Positions 34,010 through 44,290 of a stretch of 64,000 nt of DNA are shown one piece after another (positions within the stretch are counted from its first letter, which is position 1; each line of letters starts with the position of its first letter). Below the pieces are notes generated by a model, which did not search any database, was not told the DNA's origin, and was given only the letters and a program-made list of their open reading frames with translations. Where the stretch lies: the NCBI GenBank assembly GCA_011947345.1, contig JAAVTG010000229.1, positions 620,001 to 684,000 of the forward strand, given 5' to 3'. This DNA comes from Phytophthora quininea (taxonomy: Eukaryota > Oomycota > Peronosporomycetes > Peronosporales > Peronosporaceae). The position numbers and the translations under genes were made by a program.

Positions 34010-34394
34010 TTATCACTCGTCCACGTGCTTCCAAGAGTAGCACGCGTTCTCAATTCCGTTAACCAAGCTGTATCAATTCCACAGCACCAAGTAGACCCCC
34101 AGATCGTCTACAACACACACTTCAAGCTGTTCCCTGTAATCTCCGCAATAACCTTCAGCAGTTCACGGCGCACCCAGCGCAAATACTGCAGCGTGGACCC
34201 TTGTCAGCACGCTTCAAAATCCAAATCACAACGACACACGAGTACCAGCCGTTCTGTCCGTACTGAACGACACCAAAAGCTCCTTAGCTCCACAAAATTA
34301 ATCCAGCGCAGTCACCACTCCTGGTCGCGCAATCTCTTGAACGCACTACAAACACAGCTCTCACGAGTGAAGCTACCCTGCTTCTCCACCAACT

Positions 34395-34953
34395 TGTCCC
34401 GGGGCCAGCGGGGTAGATGACGTACGTCGAGCGCTTGGCTGGAGCGCGGCCCCGAGAGTCCGTACTTTAGGGAAGGGTAGCTTCAGTGCGAGCGCTGTGC
34501 GTGGTGTAGGTCGAGGAGAACGGCGCGTCGGACGGTAGACGGATAGGTAGGAGGCCCGGCTAGTTGAACGAAAAGCTGTCTTTGTAGCTGTTAGTCCTGC
34601 TTAGTCCTGAACTGTTCGACCTGTTCTGTAGTCAGCAAAATCGATTCTAAAGTGAGTTGGCAGCCGAGCGCGCACGCAGTTGACGACACCTTGGGCTTTC
34701 ACCCCTCCGCTCTTACCGGGGCAGCCCTTGTACGACCTCCATCCCTTACGCGACTCCTCGCCTTTTGTCAAGCCAAGGCGGCCTTAGCACGCCGGCGACC
34801 TCCGTCCCAGCGTCGCCAGATCCGGCCATCCCTCGGAAGGCGCTAGCGAATGTTCCAGGCGTTCGACGAATCAGCCTCCTCCACGGCTCTCATATCAGCC
34901 AATAGAACGGGGTCGTCCTCTGGGATATTACCGTCCGCGTAGGACCCGGGACA
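34395..34953 (-). repeat. 5' LTR (559 bp)
   Basis: Same sequence as 22349-22908. On the minus strand the internal region follows directly with AGTTGGTGGAGAAGC, the expected position of the primer-binding site; I could not match it to a specific tRNA. Confidence 0.92.
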
Positions 34954-35061
34954 GTAGCGATCGTTGGTTGCCGTTCGAGTGATCGGAGACGTCGAGTGCC
35001 ATTCGAGTGACGGCAACTTCAACGATGCCGCGAGTGACCACTATCCAAGCCCCTCGTGATC

Positions 35062-35740
35062 ATGCCAAAGAGGCCACCCTCTGCTGCCGAGGTCGGATTC
35101 CCTCGTCCCCAAGGACGGCAATCCTCTCTACATGTACCTGCTCACTCTGTGCTCCACGATCGGCAGCTTCCTCTTCGGCTACGACACAGGCGTCATCTCC
35201 GGAGCTCTGGTGCTGCTCAAGAGCCCCGACGTGTTCGATCCCAGCGACCTCCAGAGCGAGAGCGTCGTGTCTGCTGCTGTCGGCGGCGCAATCGTCGGTG
35301 CAGCGCTCAGTAGCTGCGGCAACGACATGTTCGGCCGCCATCGCGTGATTCTCTTGTCCTCGGGATGTTCGTGTTTGGCTCGGCCCTCATGGCCCTGGCC
35401 GGTTCCTTCACGGAGCTGCTCGTCGGGCGACTTGTCGTCGGAATCGCCATCGGCTTCGCCTCCATGACCGTCCCGCTCTATATTGCTGAGGTCTCGCCGC
35501 CAAGTATCCGCGGCCAACTCCTGTCTCTGAGCAACCCGTGCGTCACCGGCGGCCAGTTTTTCGCCTGTGTGCTTGATGCGTTCCTCGCCAACTTGGACGC
35601 CGGGTGGCGATACATGATCGGCTTCGCTGCTGTCCCCGCTCTCGTGTAATTCCTCGGCTTTCTTGCGCTGCCGGAGACCCCGCGCTACCTCATGAGCAAA
35701 GGACGGAAGGAGGATACTTGGAATTCACTCGCAAAGACTC
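35062..35740 (+). pseudogene. Captured 5' half of an MFS sugar transporter
   Basis: Encodes the first half of a sugar-porter: TM1 with GSFLFGYDTGVISGAL, then GNDMFGRHRVILLS (the loop between TM2 and TM3), GRLVVGIAIGFASMTVPLY, PLYIAEVSPPSIRGQL and the central-loop motif LPETPRYLMSKGR. Frames change near 35095 and near 35360, and an in-frame TAA at 35647-35649 stands where a Gln codon (CAA) would be expected before FLGFLALPE. Truncated after the central loop and joined directly to DNA polymerase epsilon sequence in the same frame. Lies inside the hAT-type element, so it is probably a transduplicated copy of a host gene. Confidence 0.8.
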
Positions 35741-37165
35741 GCGGGACGATGGACGTGTCTGCTAAGTTCAGCAACGTCGAAGCGGAGGTAAAGCGCACCG
35801 ATGACCACGACATCAATGTCTGGGAGCTTCTGCGTACTCCTAACTCACTAAGCCTCGACCCTGTACTACATGCGATGGTAAAGCGTTTGATGGAGAAGAT
35901 CTTCTTGCAATTACTTGCAGAGTTTCGACGACTTGGCTCCCACATTGTGTATGCGGACTTCAGCAAGATCATCGTCTGCACCAAGAAGAAAACCGTGCGA
36001 GATGCGCAGACGTATCTACAGTTTATCTTGCAGACTGTCCTTTCGAACGAACTCTTCCAAGTCTTGAACTTCACACCGAAAAAGTGCTTTTCGAACCTCT
36101 TCTTCATGGACGCAGAAAACTATGGCTGTATTCTTAAAAAAACACACATGACAGCCGAAGAAGACCGAGGCGACAGCGACCACGAAGGCGGCGATAAGCC
36201 GCTGGAAATTGTCTCGCACTGGAATATCGCCAACTACTTACCACGTGGAGTGGACGAATACTTCTTAATCCTTGTAGGACAGTTCATTCGCCGACGCGCA
36301 GAGTTTCAGCGTCGACAGTTAACCAAAGGTACCGATGCCAAGCCTAACGTTGCAGAAGACGCAGACGACCAACCAGTGGAGGAGGACGAAAAGCAGCACA
36401 GTCCACTCGCTTTGTACTCGCAGAAGCTCGTCTCGTCCTACTTCTCGGAGAAACTGCTGCGTTTGGTGCCGGAAATCTTGACGTACAACATGGACCGAGA
36501 CAGTCTCCCTGTCTTTGCCGACTCGCATCTGCCCATGGAATCTCCCGCGCTCGAACTAGTAAAGTTTGGCTGTTCTGTGTTTAATCTTGAGCCAAGCGTA
36601 GAGACCCAAGTAGGGAAAATGCGGCGCACTCTGCTGAAGCTGTTCCGTATGAGTGAGTTTGCCAATGGCTCGCAATTCAAGAACCCGTCGCTGTCGTTCA
36701 CAGTGCAGGACGTCATCTGTCTCTGCTGTAACTTGTGCCAGTCAGTGGATCTATGTCGAGACCCACAGCTTTTCAAAGGCAGTGCAAATGGTAATGAGGA
36801 CGAAGAAGAACAGGAAAAGACGGAAGAGACTGAAGCAGCCTCTTCATGGCACTGTCCACGGTGCTTCGCTCTTTATGATAAAACTGCATTCGAGATGCGG
36901 CTCGTGGAGATGGTTCAGGCGCAGTCTGTGGCCTACCAACTTCAAGACTTGAACTGCTAAAAGTGCCATTTTCCTGCCGAGCACAAGATGCGCGAGTACT
37001 GCCCGTGCTCCGGAACGTACGCGTTGATGCCAGGTGTGCAGGAGTCACTGCTAGAGACTCTGCGCCTGCTCAACCGAATCGCGCAACAGCACAACTTTGA
37101 ATGTCTCCTTGAGACTGTCCAGCGCCTGGAGCGTCAAGCAGGCCAACATTTGCTAGGGTACGTAA
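35741..37165 (+). pseudogene. Captured C-terminal part of DNA polymerase epsilon catalytic subunit, fused to sugar transporter
   Basis: The open frame 35692-36960 starts in the transporter loop and passes, around 35790, into the inactive C-terminal half of Pol epsilon: VWELLRTPNSLSLDPVLHAM, HIVYADFSKIIVCTKKKT, HWNIANYLPRGVDEYF, ALELVKFGCSVFNLE and the first zinc module CLCCNLCQ...CPRC. An in-frame TAA at 36958-36960 interrupts LQDLNC/KC; the second cysteine module (CPCSGTYAL) and the end HNFECLLETVQRLERQAGQH follow in the same frame to about 37160. The whole catalytic half is missing. Two nonsense codons indicate a dead copy, although the 422-residue middle is still open. Confidence 0.85.
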
Positions 37166-37209
37166 GGGTCAATAGAGGTTTCTTTGACCTGTAGTCCGAT
37201 CTGATTCTC

Positions 37210-37980
37210 TTGGGCTTTGGTAAGAGTTCTGCCAGCCAGGCAATATGAAAGATGCGATGAAAATCCTGGCGCTTACGATTGCCAATGGTTTTGGTGCCGA
37301 ATTGCGCCCGACTTGCAGCGTTGGACGTTGACTTAATGGTCGCGCTTGTAGCTGCGACGCGTTTTGGGCACGCTGCATTTCGCGCATAGCGGCTTGTTGA
37401 GTGTGTGCGCCAGCGAGTTGCTCTGGCTTCACTCCGCGTTGAGCTGCTGCCGCAGCAGGGGCAGTAGCCTGGTCATGCCGTTCGTGGTAGCTGCCGTGGT
37501 CGCCGTCGAGGTAGCAGCAACTTGGCCTTGCTGCTGCTGCTGCTGAAACTGGTGCTGCTTCTGCATGAGATATTGTTGTTGTTTGCGCTGCAGCTGCTGC
37601 TTGCTCTTGTGGAGGTGCTGTAGTCGCGTGCGCGCAAGCGCATGTTGCTGTTGCAACGTCTGCAGCTGCTGTCGGCGTAGATCGGGGGCGATGTTTTGCT
37701 GCTGTTGCTGCTGCGTCAGTTGTTGCTGCTGGCGCAATTGCTGCGTCTCTTGGTTTTGCGTGTGCAGCAACTGGCGCTGCTGAGCTTGGAATTGCACTTG
37801 GATGCGCTGCAGCCACTGCTGCGCTTGCTGCTGCGGAGGTGTCGGCATATTCACTGATGGCGTTGTACCGGTCGAAGTAGCTGCAGTGTTTGCGGCGTTC
37901 AACCCAGGTCGACCGTGAGGTCTGGATCAGCTCCGGATGCGTGCGCACGACCGCTCTCAGTCGCTCCATCTCGTGCGCCT
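37210..37980 (-). pseudogene. Captured fragment of a Gln-rich protein gene
   Basis: On the minus strand an N-terminal piece (MKAHEMERLRAVVRTHPELIQ) is followed, after a frame change near 37905, by a Gln-rich region (37902-37429) of CAG/CAA codons such as QQLTQQQQQQNIAP and RKQQQYLMQKQHQFQQQQQQ. No catalytic domain. Resembles Gln-rich transcription coactivators (Mediator/TAF type) only in composition. Lies next to the right end of the hAT-type element and is probably a third captured fragment. Confidence 0.45.
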
Positions 37981-38079
37981 TCAAGACCCACGATTGCTAG
38001 CAGCTAACGTAGTAGCTCCGCTCCGCTGATCACCTTTGAACACGTCCCTGGTGCTATGGATATCGATGATAGCAAACAC

Positions 38080-38203
38080 AAACCGGTTATAAACCGGTTT
38101 TACTCGGATCGAAACCGTTTGATTCGATTTGACGAGTTAAACTGAATTAAAATCGGTTTTGAACCGGTTGTCATCGGTTGAATCGATCTGTTTGCATTCT
38201 CTA
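38080..38203. repeat. Right subterminal and terminal repeats of hAT-type element
   Basis: AACCGGTT at 38081-38088, 38092-38099 and 38162-38169, related AATCGGTTTT at 38151, then the terminus ATTCTCTA (38196-38203), complement of the left end. Confidence 0.65.
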
Positions 38204-38211
38204 GTCGGAAG
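38204..38211. repeat. Right 8-bp target-site duplication of the hAT-type element
   Basis: GTCGGAAG, identical to 21477-21484; the sequence continues as CATCTCCTGGCGACGC, exactly as after the unoccupied sites in the array. Confidence 0.85.
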
Positions 38212-39070
38212 CATCTCCTGGCGACGCAGCAGCATTGCCTCCTTTCTGCTGCTGTGTACTTGTAGCTCCACCAGAAGAAACTGGAGGTGTTGCTCCCGAT
38301 GCAAGTGTTCACCAAAGAGCCCCACCTTTTAGTACGCATTGCACCTGCACTTGTGCCCACTGCACAACTTCAAGATCGGGTCGACGTTTTGCAGATTTCA
38401 TCCGTTCAGTAGTAGCACCTGTTGCAACGGCACCGCTTGTACGAGCAGAGTTTGATGCAGGTGCTGTATCAGCAAACGCCGAAGTCACTGCCGATGCTGG
38501 CGGGTTGTAAGTCACTTGAACAGCAAGCTGTTGAATGAACGGTCATCCATAGGAGTTTGTAGGTTATGGAATTGGGAGCGGTTCTCGTAGGTGTGAACAG
38601 CAAATGTCTCGCCCGCGTGCGATCCTTCGGAAGCTAGAAAGCGGAACGTTTCCAGCAGAAGTTGGATGGAGTTTGTGCCACGGATGATGGAGTGATCGTT
38701 GATCACGTTATTCCCATCTGTTCGCAAATCAAGTTCAGCTGGAACGATTACTCTGCGCGACAGTGCAAGCCGGGAGCCACACGATCTGCCATCGTGGCCC
38801 CCACTTGTCTCTCTTGACTAGTGTCTAGCTGGTATCCATAACCTCTGTTGCCCATAGCGCTAACAAATAACACGTGCTCGTTTTCTGGTTGCACGGTTGA
38901 ACGCTGCGCTGTTCAGAGCCAAGCCTATCGCACTGTCCCCTATGGAGGTCTCCAACGTGGCGCAGCAACTTGGGATCAATGTTTCATGGAGAAGCTTGCC
39001 GTCTTCCACTTGTAATCTCCCCACCATCGCCGTCACTTTGGTGTTCGCCGTCAATTTGGTTTTGTTGCGG
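38212..39070 (-). pseudogene. Truncated duplicate of the CFAP74-like gene 3' end (array unit 0)
   Basis: 38212-38520 encodes, on the minus strand, QVTYNPPASAVTSAFAD..., KRRPDLEVVQWAQVQVQC and ALWRTLASGA, nearly the same as 59440-59768. At 38510-38520 the reading QQLAVQVTYNPP is in frame, whereas the main gene has lost one base there. A second short match at about 38997-39060 corresponds to 59970-60030. The stretch between (38530-38990) is unrelated and holds an open minus-strand fragment (38727-38512) I do not recognise. Confidence 0.7.
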
Positions 39071-39190
39071 TGTAGTCGGCTTAGCATCTCCACCGACCGG
39101 TTGGACTAACTGCTATTTGCCATTTCAGTCGGTCTCTTTCTGTGGATGGGGGCGTGCTGCATTTCAGCAGCACTAAAAATCTCAAGTGTA

Positions 39191-40160
39191 TTAGCAGTGC
39201 CTCAGCTCTTGCTGCTGAGGTTGCCCATGAAAAATCACCGTTAAAACACTAGAGTTAATCATATCGTCTGCCAGTGCTGGTGATTGGTCTTCTGGTAGGT
39301 GAAGGTAGCGCTCGTAGGCGTCAGATCTCCATCGACCGAACTGCTTTACCGCTTGAGAGTCAACTCCGTCTGTAAACAGTGGTGTTGCGCCACCGCTTCG
39401 GAGAGAATGCGTGCCATATCTAGCTGGATCTTGAGACGAGTGCGCAGCGGCCGTCTTGATTAGAGTAGCCATATCTCGAGCTTGCAACACTATATCCTTG
39501 TTGACTGTGCAAAGTGGTCGGTTTTCGGGAATTTGAAGACTTTGATGATGACTGCCTAGGGTCGACAATGCGTGAATATGGCACAACCACGGAGCACCCG
39601 ATCGACGAACACTTCTTGCACACCCTCCGTGAAATTGGTTGTTCTTTCCACCTCGACGTGAACCACGGCCTTATGTATTCGCTGAATTCTTGAGTTGCAG
39701 TGCCATCCCGACGAAAGATTTGTACGTCCGCTCGATTGAGCGCGAAATTGTGAATGTGTCGTTCATGAGCTAAATACTCTGACCTTCTCAAAAGAAGGAA
39801 CCAGCCCACGACCGCAGCCCCCACAGGATGCGGTCGTGTGGGTTGGTGAAATCGAGAAATCGGTCGGTGTATGTGGCGGAGCATGGCAGTTGTGACGGGC
39901 GATGTTCTTGTCGGGGTTGCATCTTGTCGACGCATGCCGGCGACTGCCGGTTTGTGTCCTGGCAGGAGTCCAAACGGGCACCCGAGAACTCGCTGATGAT
40001 GCCACGACAAGTGGCTGATCTCGGTGCGGCGAAGCTTTACAGTCAGTCCTTGGGCGGGCCGGATCCATTGCCTCGTGTGGAGGGTGCTGGAACCCTTACA
40101 TCGTTGGCGGCAACCTGTGACGGTGCCCCTTGGTGGGTTACGCACTTGGTCACTCGCCAA
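39191..40160 (-). pseudogene. Tyrosine recombinase of DIRS/Ngaro-like element
   Basis: Core box 2 reads YGTHSLRSGGATPLF, with HxxR, followed by the tyrosine region FGRWRSDAYERYL (39420-39290). Upstream, GWFLLLRRSEYLAHERHIHN carries the box-1 Arg. The R..HxxR..Y arrangement is that of tyrosine recombinases of eukaryotic YR retroelements. Frame changes near 39850 and near 39560 break it. Confidence 0.7.
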
Positions 40161-41930
40161 TGCGTGCGGACTCTTGGTATCTTGATCACTAGTTATTCGA
40201 CCCGTACTTGCCGTGGCGCATTGTCGTCTTCTTGCTTCTCCCGGAGCCCGATACGGGAACTAGTATTGCTCAAGCTACCGTTCTTGTTCTCGTCGCGTGC
40301 TCAACATCGATATCTGGGATACCTGACACCACAGCGTGACCAAGTTGTCTGCCGTATTCCCGGACACGGGTGCCGCAGAAGTGTTTGTTAGTGATGCATT
40401 CAGTCTCTATCGGTCCGATCGCCCTTGCATGCGTGTGGGGACAGAACGATCAGCCGGGTTCTTATGCACGCGTGTGCCACATCAGGTGCAGGTTGTCGTT
40501 ACTGGGACCTTGATTTCCAGAGCTCCACTGATCGTTAGTTATCCTGCGGAGATCCCCTCACCGTGCCACCATCAAAGTGGCATCTCTGCTCTTGTACTAT
40601 GATCCCGCACTTGTGAGGTTCTGGGGTTCCTTGTTGGCCTTATAGTCTTTGGAATCGTTGCTTGTCCTGGTCTTGCCATTGTCTCCTGTCGTAGTCTTGA
40701 GTTGCCTGTGGTTTTGTAACGACCGGTCGCGTCCGTGTTGGCGCATGGCCCCTCCGCATCGTGGTGCTGCTCTCCGCCGAGACTCGCTGCGGCATCCCCG
40801 GGTCACTGTGGCCCGATGTGTTCTCGTGTGTCTCCATGTTCGCGCCAGGCCGAACGCTGGGCCCACGATCCCCTGCCCGGCAGCGATATGAAGGAGCACC
40901 GATATGAAGGAGGGGTAGAACTACACATGGAGTCGCCTGAAGGAACATTAAGTTGGGCAGATTCTGCGGCTGCGCAGCAACCGCAGGAAATCCCCAACAG
41001 TAGCACTACCAGCCCAATCCTCTAGTTTGGCTTTGAATGGGTGGGTGACCATCTTTTAATCGAACATGATCTTGATGATCGCTTGGAGCTGGCCGAAGGC
41101 ACTTTACTTCACGCAATGCTGGCCATGTTGGCGCTAGGACTCACATGGGATACTGTCAAACGAACCATCTCAATGCCAGAAGCAAAAATCACCAAACATT
41201 GAGCCGAGTCATGCAGCTAACATCCCAAGGGAATGCTACCAAAACAGAGCTGATGAATGTGCCTGGAAGTCTGCGCCATGTTTGCTAATGTTTGCGGGCA
41301 GCGTGACCTTTTACCAGTCTTCATATTTGTATTTGATTCCCAAATTTGCCAGGAGGTGCGAAACCGATACGCCCGAAGCCCGAGGGGGAATCACGGCAGG
41401 CAGCCTCGGCCGCTCGCGTGAGATCGCGAGTGGAGGAGATACACAGAGTCAACTGCGACACCATTCGTACAGAAGTGAATACCGTGGAGACAGCTAAGGA
41501 CAGCTAGAAGCCTGCTAGCACCGTGGTGCTGTATCCCCCAATGTGCCAAGAGAAATCCACGGACAAGAGGAACCAAGGCCGAAGCGTGGAGCAGCATCGT
41601 TGCTGCATCCAACAACCTCAACGCATTTCGTACCCAGTCATGCGCGCCTGCAAAGCGTGAATTGTTGACTCGTGTGCAGCATTCACGCACTGCAACAGCT
41701 GCAGCTGCAGCGTCGACATCCAAACTTCGCGGATTATCGACCATGCCCAGCGGTCCGTACACTGCTGTCGTCTATTTCCCAGCTCTGGAAAGAAACATTA
41801 CCAGCTGCTTTCGACACAGGCTGTGCATCTAACTCTGGTTGGTCTTGGATGTTCGCTGTGTTCATGTCCTCGATGGTCAACATCCATCTGCTCAGGCGAA
41901 AAACCTTTTTAGTGGATACCAATCTCAAAT
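40161..41930. other. Stretch without recognised genes inside the YR retroelement region
   Basis: Only short ORFs in all frames. Where DIRS/Ngaro elements would have RNase H (before the recombinase) I find no convincing motif; 41930-41740 on the minus strand may retain part of it. The stretch 40330-41000 has no recognisable similarity. Confidence 0.3.
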
Positions 41931-42059
41931 AGTGCCTTACATTTTGAATAACCTGTGAATAAACAATAAACCTGTAGAAAGCATGGAAACCAGCCTACTT
42001 TTGGTGTGCGCCACATACTGCTGAATTCATCCCTGTTGGGGCTGCCGTACAACGTAACC

Positions 42060-42920
42060 GTTGCACTACCAGGAAAATTGTTCGGTGTTGTAATTTGATG
42101 ACACGGTCTCCGGCGAATTAGCTGCAACCAACATTGTTATCGCTCTTTCAAAAGACGCCATAAAAGGAAGGTGATCCTGATCATCCGAAGGGAGCGGATA
42201 AGTCAATGATAACGGTGTCCTCTTCAGGAATTCTGCCCGCCATCCAGTGGACATTTTCTGCTGCTGTCATGAGATGCCGGAGTGCAGTCCGAATCTCCAA
42301 TATTGGGTAGCGTTGATGCAAATCGTCAACTTGATCGGCTAGGACGACCGCGTAGTTATATTAAATTGCTGGCGCACAATCTTTGTCAAAGGGCGAGTTC
42401 GTTCACTTTCCAGGCGGAAATAATAGATCGTGGATTGAACGGGTTTCGACAGCAGGGTCGACGTCCTTCTTCTCGACTGCACCGAAGGGGCTGCAGATTA
42501 CGTTGGTCCAGCGTTTCAAGATGTCGTCGTCGACCATCACATATCGACCGCTATCTTGACCGTGGAAGATATTTTGAAGTTTTGAAGAACTGTACGTAGA
42601 TGTCGCTGATAGGATCGGTGATTCTTGGGATGCGGTCGGTTCGGAGGAGCACAATTCCACCCTGGCTCAATGCCACGTTGCATAATGGATACGACCAGTT
42701 CTGCGTGCTGATATCCTTCGAGTAGAGATTTTGCTACAGTTGGCTGAAAAGCTTTGATGGGTCGCGGATCATGACCCCGAATAAGCTGTGCTGCTTCTGC
42801 GACGTCCAGGTTGAATTTTCGAACGACAACAGATAGGGAATACTGCGCGATTCTGCCGATACCGAGGGAAGGTCGACCGCCACAGAATCCCGTCGTGTGA
42901 GTCGACGACTGGCAGTTGCT
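42060..42920 (-). pseudogene. DIRS-type reverse transcriptase remnant
   Basis: ICSPFGAVEKKDVDP and TRSIHDLLFPPG (42540-42400) are the N-terminal RT signature of DIRS-type elements. Further on, VHWMAGRIPEEDTVIIDLSA followed by PFG and GSPSFYGVF (42255-42150) matches the DIRS motif in which PFGW-GSP-FYGVFG is typical; here the Trp codon is TGA and a second TGA follows F. The palm Asp-Asp motif is not readable. Nonsense changes, not just shifts, show decay. Confidence 0.6.
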
Positions 42921-43108
42921 TCTGACAGCAGCAATTGCAGTTTTAACTTCGGACGATTAATTTGCTCGTCTGCACCGTTAGTGCAGGCAAGGCCGGTGCG
43001 AGTTTCTGTCGTGAACTCGGGTTGTCCTGTTCGTCGTAACAGGCTCGTGTAACTTCTTGTTCTCCAACCAAAGTCTGGTTTGAAAGTGCTGGCACTCGAA
43101 AATTCCTG

Positions 43109-44290
43109 CTATTGTTGTACACAACGGAGGGGCCATTTTACCTGTATTCGCCGGCAGGGCGGAGGTTGAGCATTGGTGCTTGAATCGGTGGTACATTGAC
43201 TATGCTGCTGAATGGGTCGTTGTTTCCGAGAACGACGTAGCCCGGTCATCGCCCCTGTGCCTTCGTAACGACGCAAGTTCCGTTTGAAGTCCTCCAAAGG
43301 GCCGGTGAATGGCGCTTCTGACTTTAGGATGTAGTGACCGGGCACAAAGTGTGCTCGACCGGAGTAGCACCAGGAATCTTTTGATGTCCTGCAACCGCGG
43401 TTTGACAAGAAGCGAAGGCAGAGCTTCTTGTCGTCTTTGCTGGGTATGAGATCGTCGACATTCTTTGGAATCAGGCAAATGGCACGATATTCACTTTGTA
43501 GCGCAGTTTGGTGGCCACCGCTCGTTGCGTCCGCATGTGCGGATACGTTTACTTGGAACCTCCGCAATTGTGGTGAAGTGGCCATCTGTAGTACATGCTG
43601 AAGTTTGTCGTGGTAAACTGAGATGCAAGATCGCCAGGCGATGTCAGTTCTCTTTCAGTCGCCGTACGGTGAGATTCCATGACCGACTTGATCCAGAATA
43701 CCAAGAACGAGAGATCTTGTTCATCCCAATGATAGTCTGGATCTGCTAACCGCTGAACAAGCGATAGTAGGGCTGACGCAGCTACTTGTAGGTCAGCGGC
43801 AATATATTCCGGGGCATACACCGAAAACACTTGACATGCCGCCACAATATCTCCTATCAATAATGCACGGGGAGGCTTTGGCGCGCAAATTGTGGTTCCA
43901 AGAGCTTGAAAGTTGGTGCCACCTTCGTCTTGCCAATTCACGCAGACACTTTGTCGATGAGGATGAAATGCATGATCGAAAGACCACATGTTCCGAATTG
44001 AATGCCATACACTAGTGCTCGTACCCCGGCAGGGGTTTGAAGAGAATGGTGTCAGAGTTCACGAGTGCATCCACAAATTCTGGAGCTGCCTTACCTGGGT
44101 AGCGATGCGATGTAATCTGCTGGTGAATACGATACTGTGTTGGGCTTGGTGTAAATGCCACTCGGTTGGCGAACGAGGGTCGATCCAATTCACCATTATC
44201 GTCAAAACTTTACCTGTTGTGTCTTGAGCGGTTCGAGGTAGTCGCTGCGAGTTACTCATCGCAGCGACTGCTGAGTAATTCAACATTCGA
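43109..44290 (-). pseudogene. Gag-like ORF of DIRS/Ngaro-like element
   Basis: Two overlapping frames: 43989-43549 (LIGDIVAACQVFSVYAPEYI; DLSFLVFWIKSVMESHRTA) and 43585-43109 with a CCCH-like finger CLRFLSNRGCRTSKDSWCYSGRAH. A possible start region extends to 44765 (MHQNVQEILRTRQQETNGQ). Position before the DIRS-type RT and a nucleic-acid-binding finger suggest Gag. A one-base step joins the two parts. Confidence 0.45.

Larger units (their letters stand above)
22349..34953 (-). mobile_element. 12.6-kb Ty3-type LTR retrotransposon with two additional ORFs
   Basis: Two LTRs (22349-22908, 34395-34953), flanked by a 4-bp duplication GTAG (22345-22348 and 34954-34957). Coding order read on the minus strand is gag, protease, reverse transcriptase, RNase H, integrase: the Ty3/gypsy order. 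Between integrase and the 3' LTR lie an antisense ORF (24188-26028) and a polytopic membrane-protein ORF (24059-22798). A purine tract abuts the 3' LTR at 22909-22917. The LTRs appear to differ only by one T in a T run, so insertion was recent. Despite this, gag, pol-integrase and both extra ORFs each show single-base frame breaks. Confidence 0.9.
21485..38203. mobile_element. 16.7-kb hAT-type element with captured host gene fragments and a nested LTR retrotransposon
   Basis: Ends in inverted repeats TAGAGAAT (21485-21492 and complement 38196-38203), fitting the hAT pattern TAGNG, and is flanked by an 8-bp duplication GTCGGAAG, the hAT length. Copies of AACCGGTT lie just inside both ends (21495, 21546; 38081, 38092, 38162). 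Left flank plus right flank reconstitute a sequence that is present uninterrupted in the downstream array, which proves a single insertion. Removing the nested LTR element (22349-34953 and one 4-bp duplication) leaves about 4.1 kb with a sugar-transporter/DNA polymerase epsilon fragment and a Gln-rich gene fragment. No transposase is visible, so it is a non-autonomous element that has picked up host sequence (Pack-type). Confidence 0.8.

Noticed and set aside
21485..38203. Two independent small hAT relics rather than one element
   Set aside because: The outer flanks join perfectly into the unoccupied site with one 8-bp duplication; two separate insertions would not give this.
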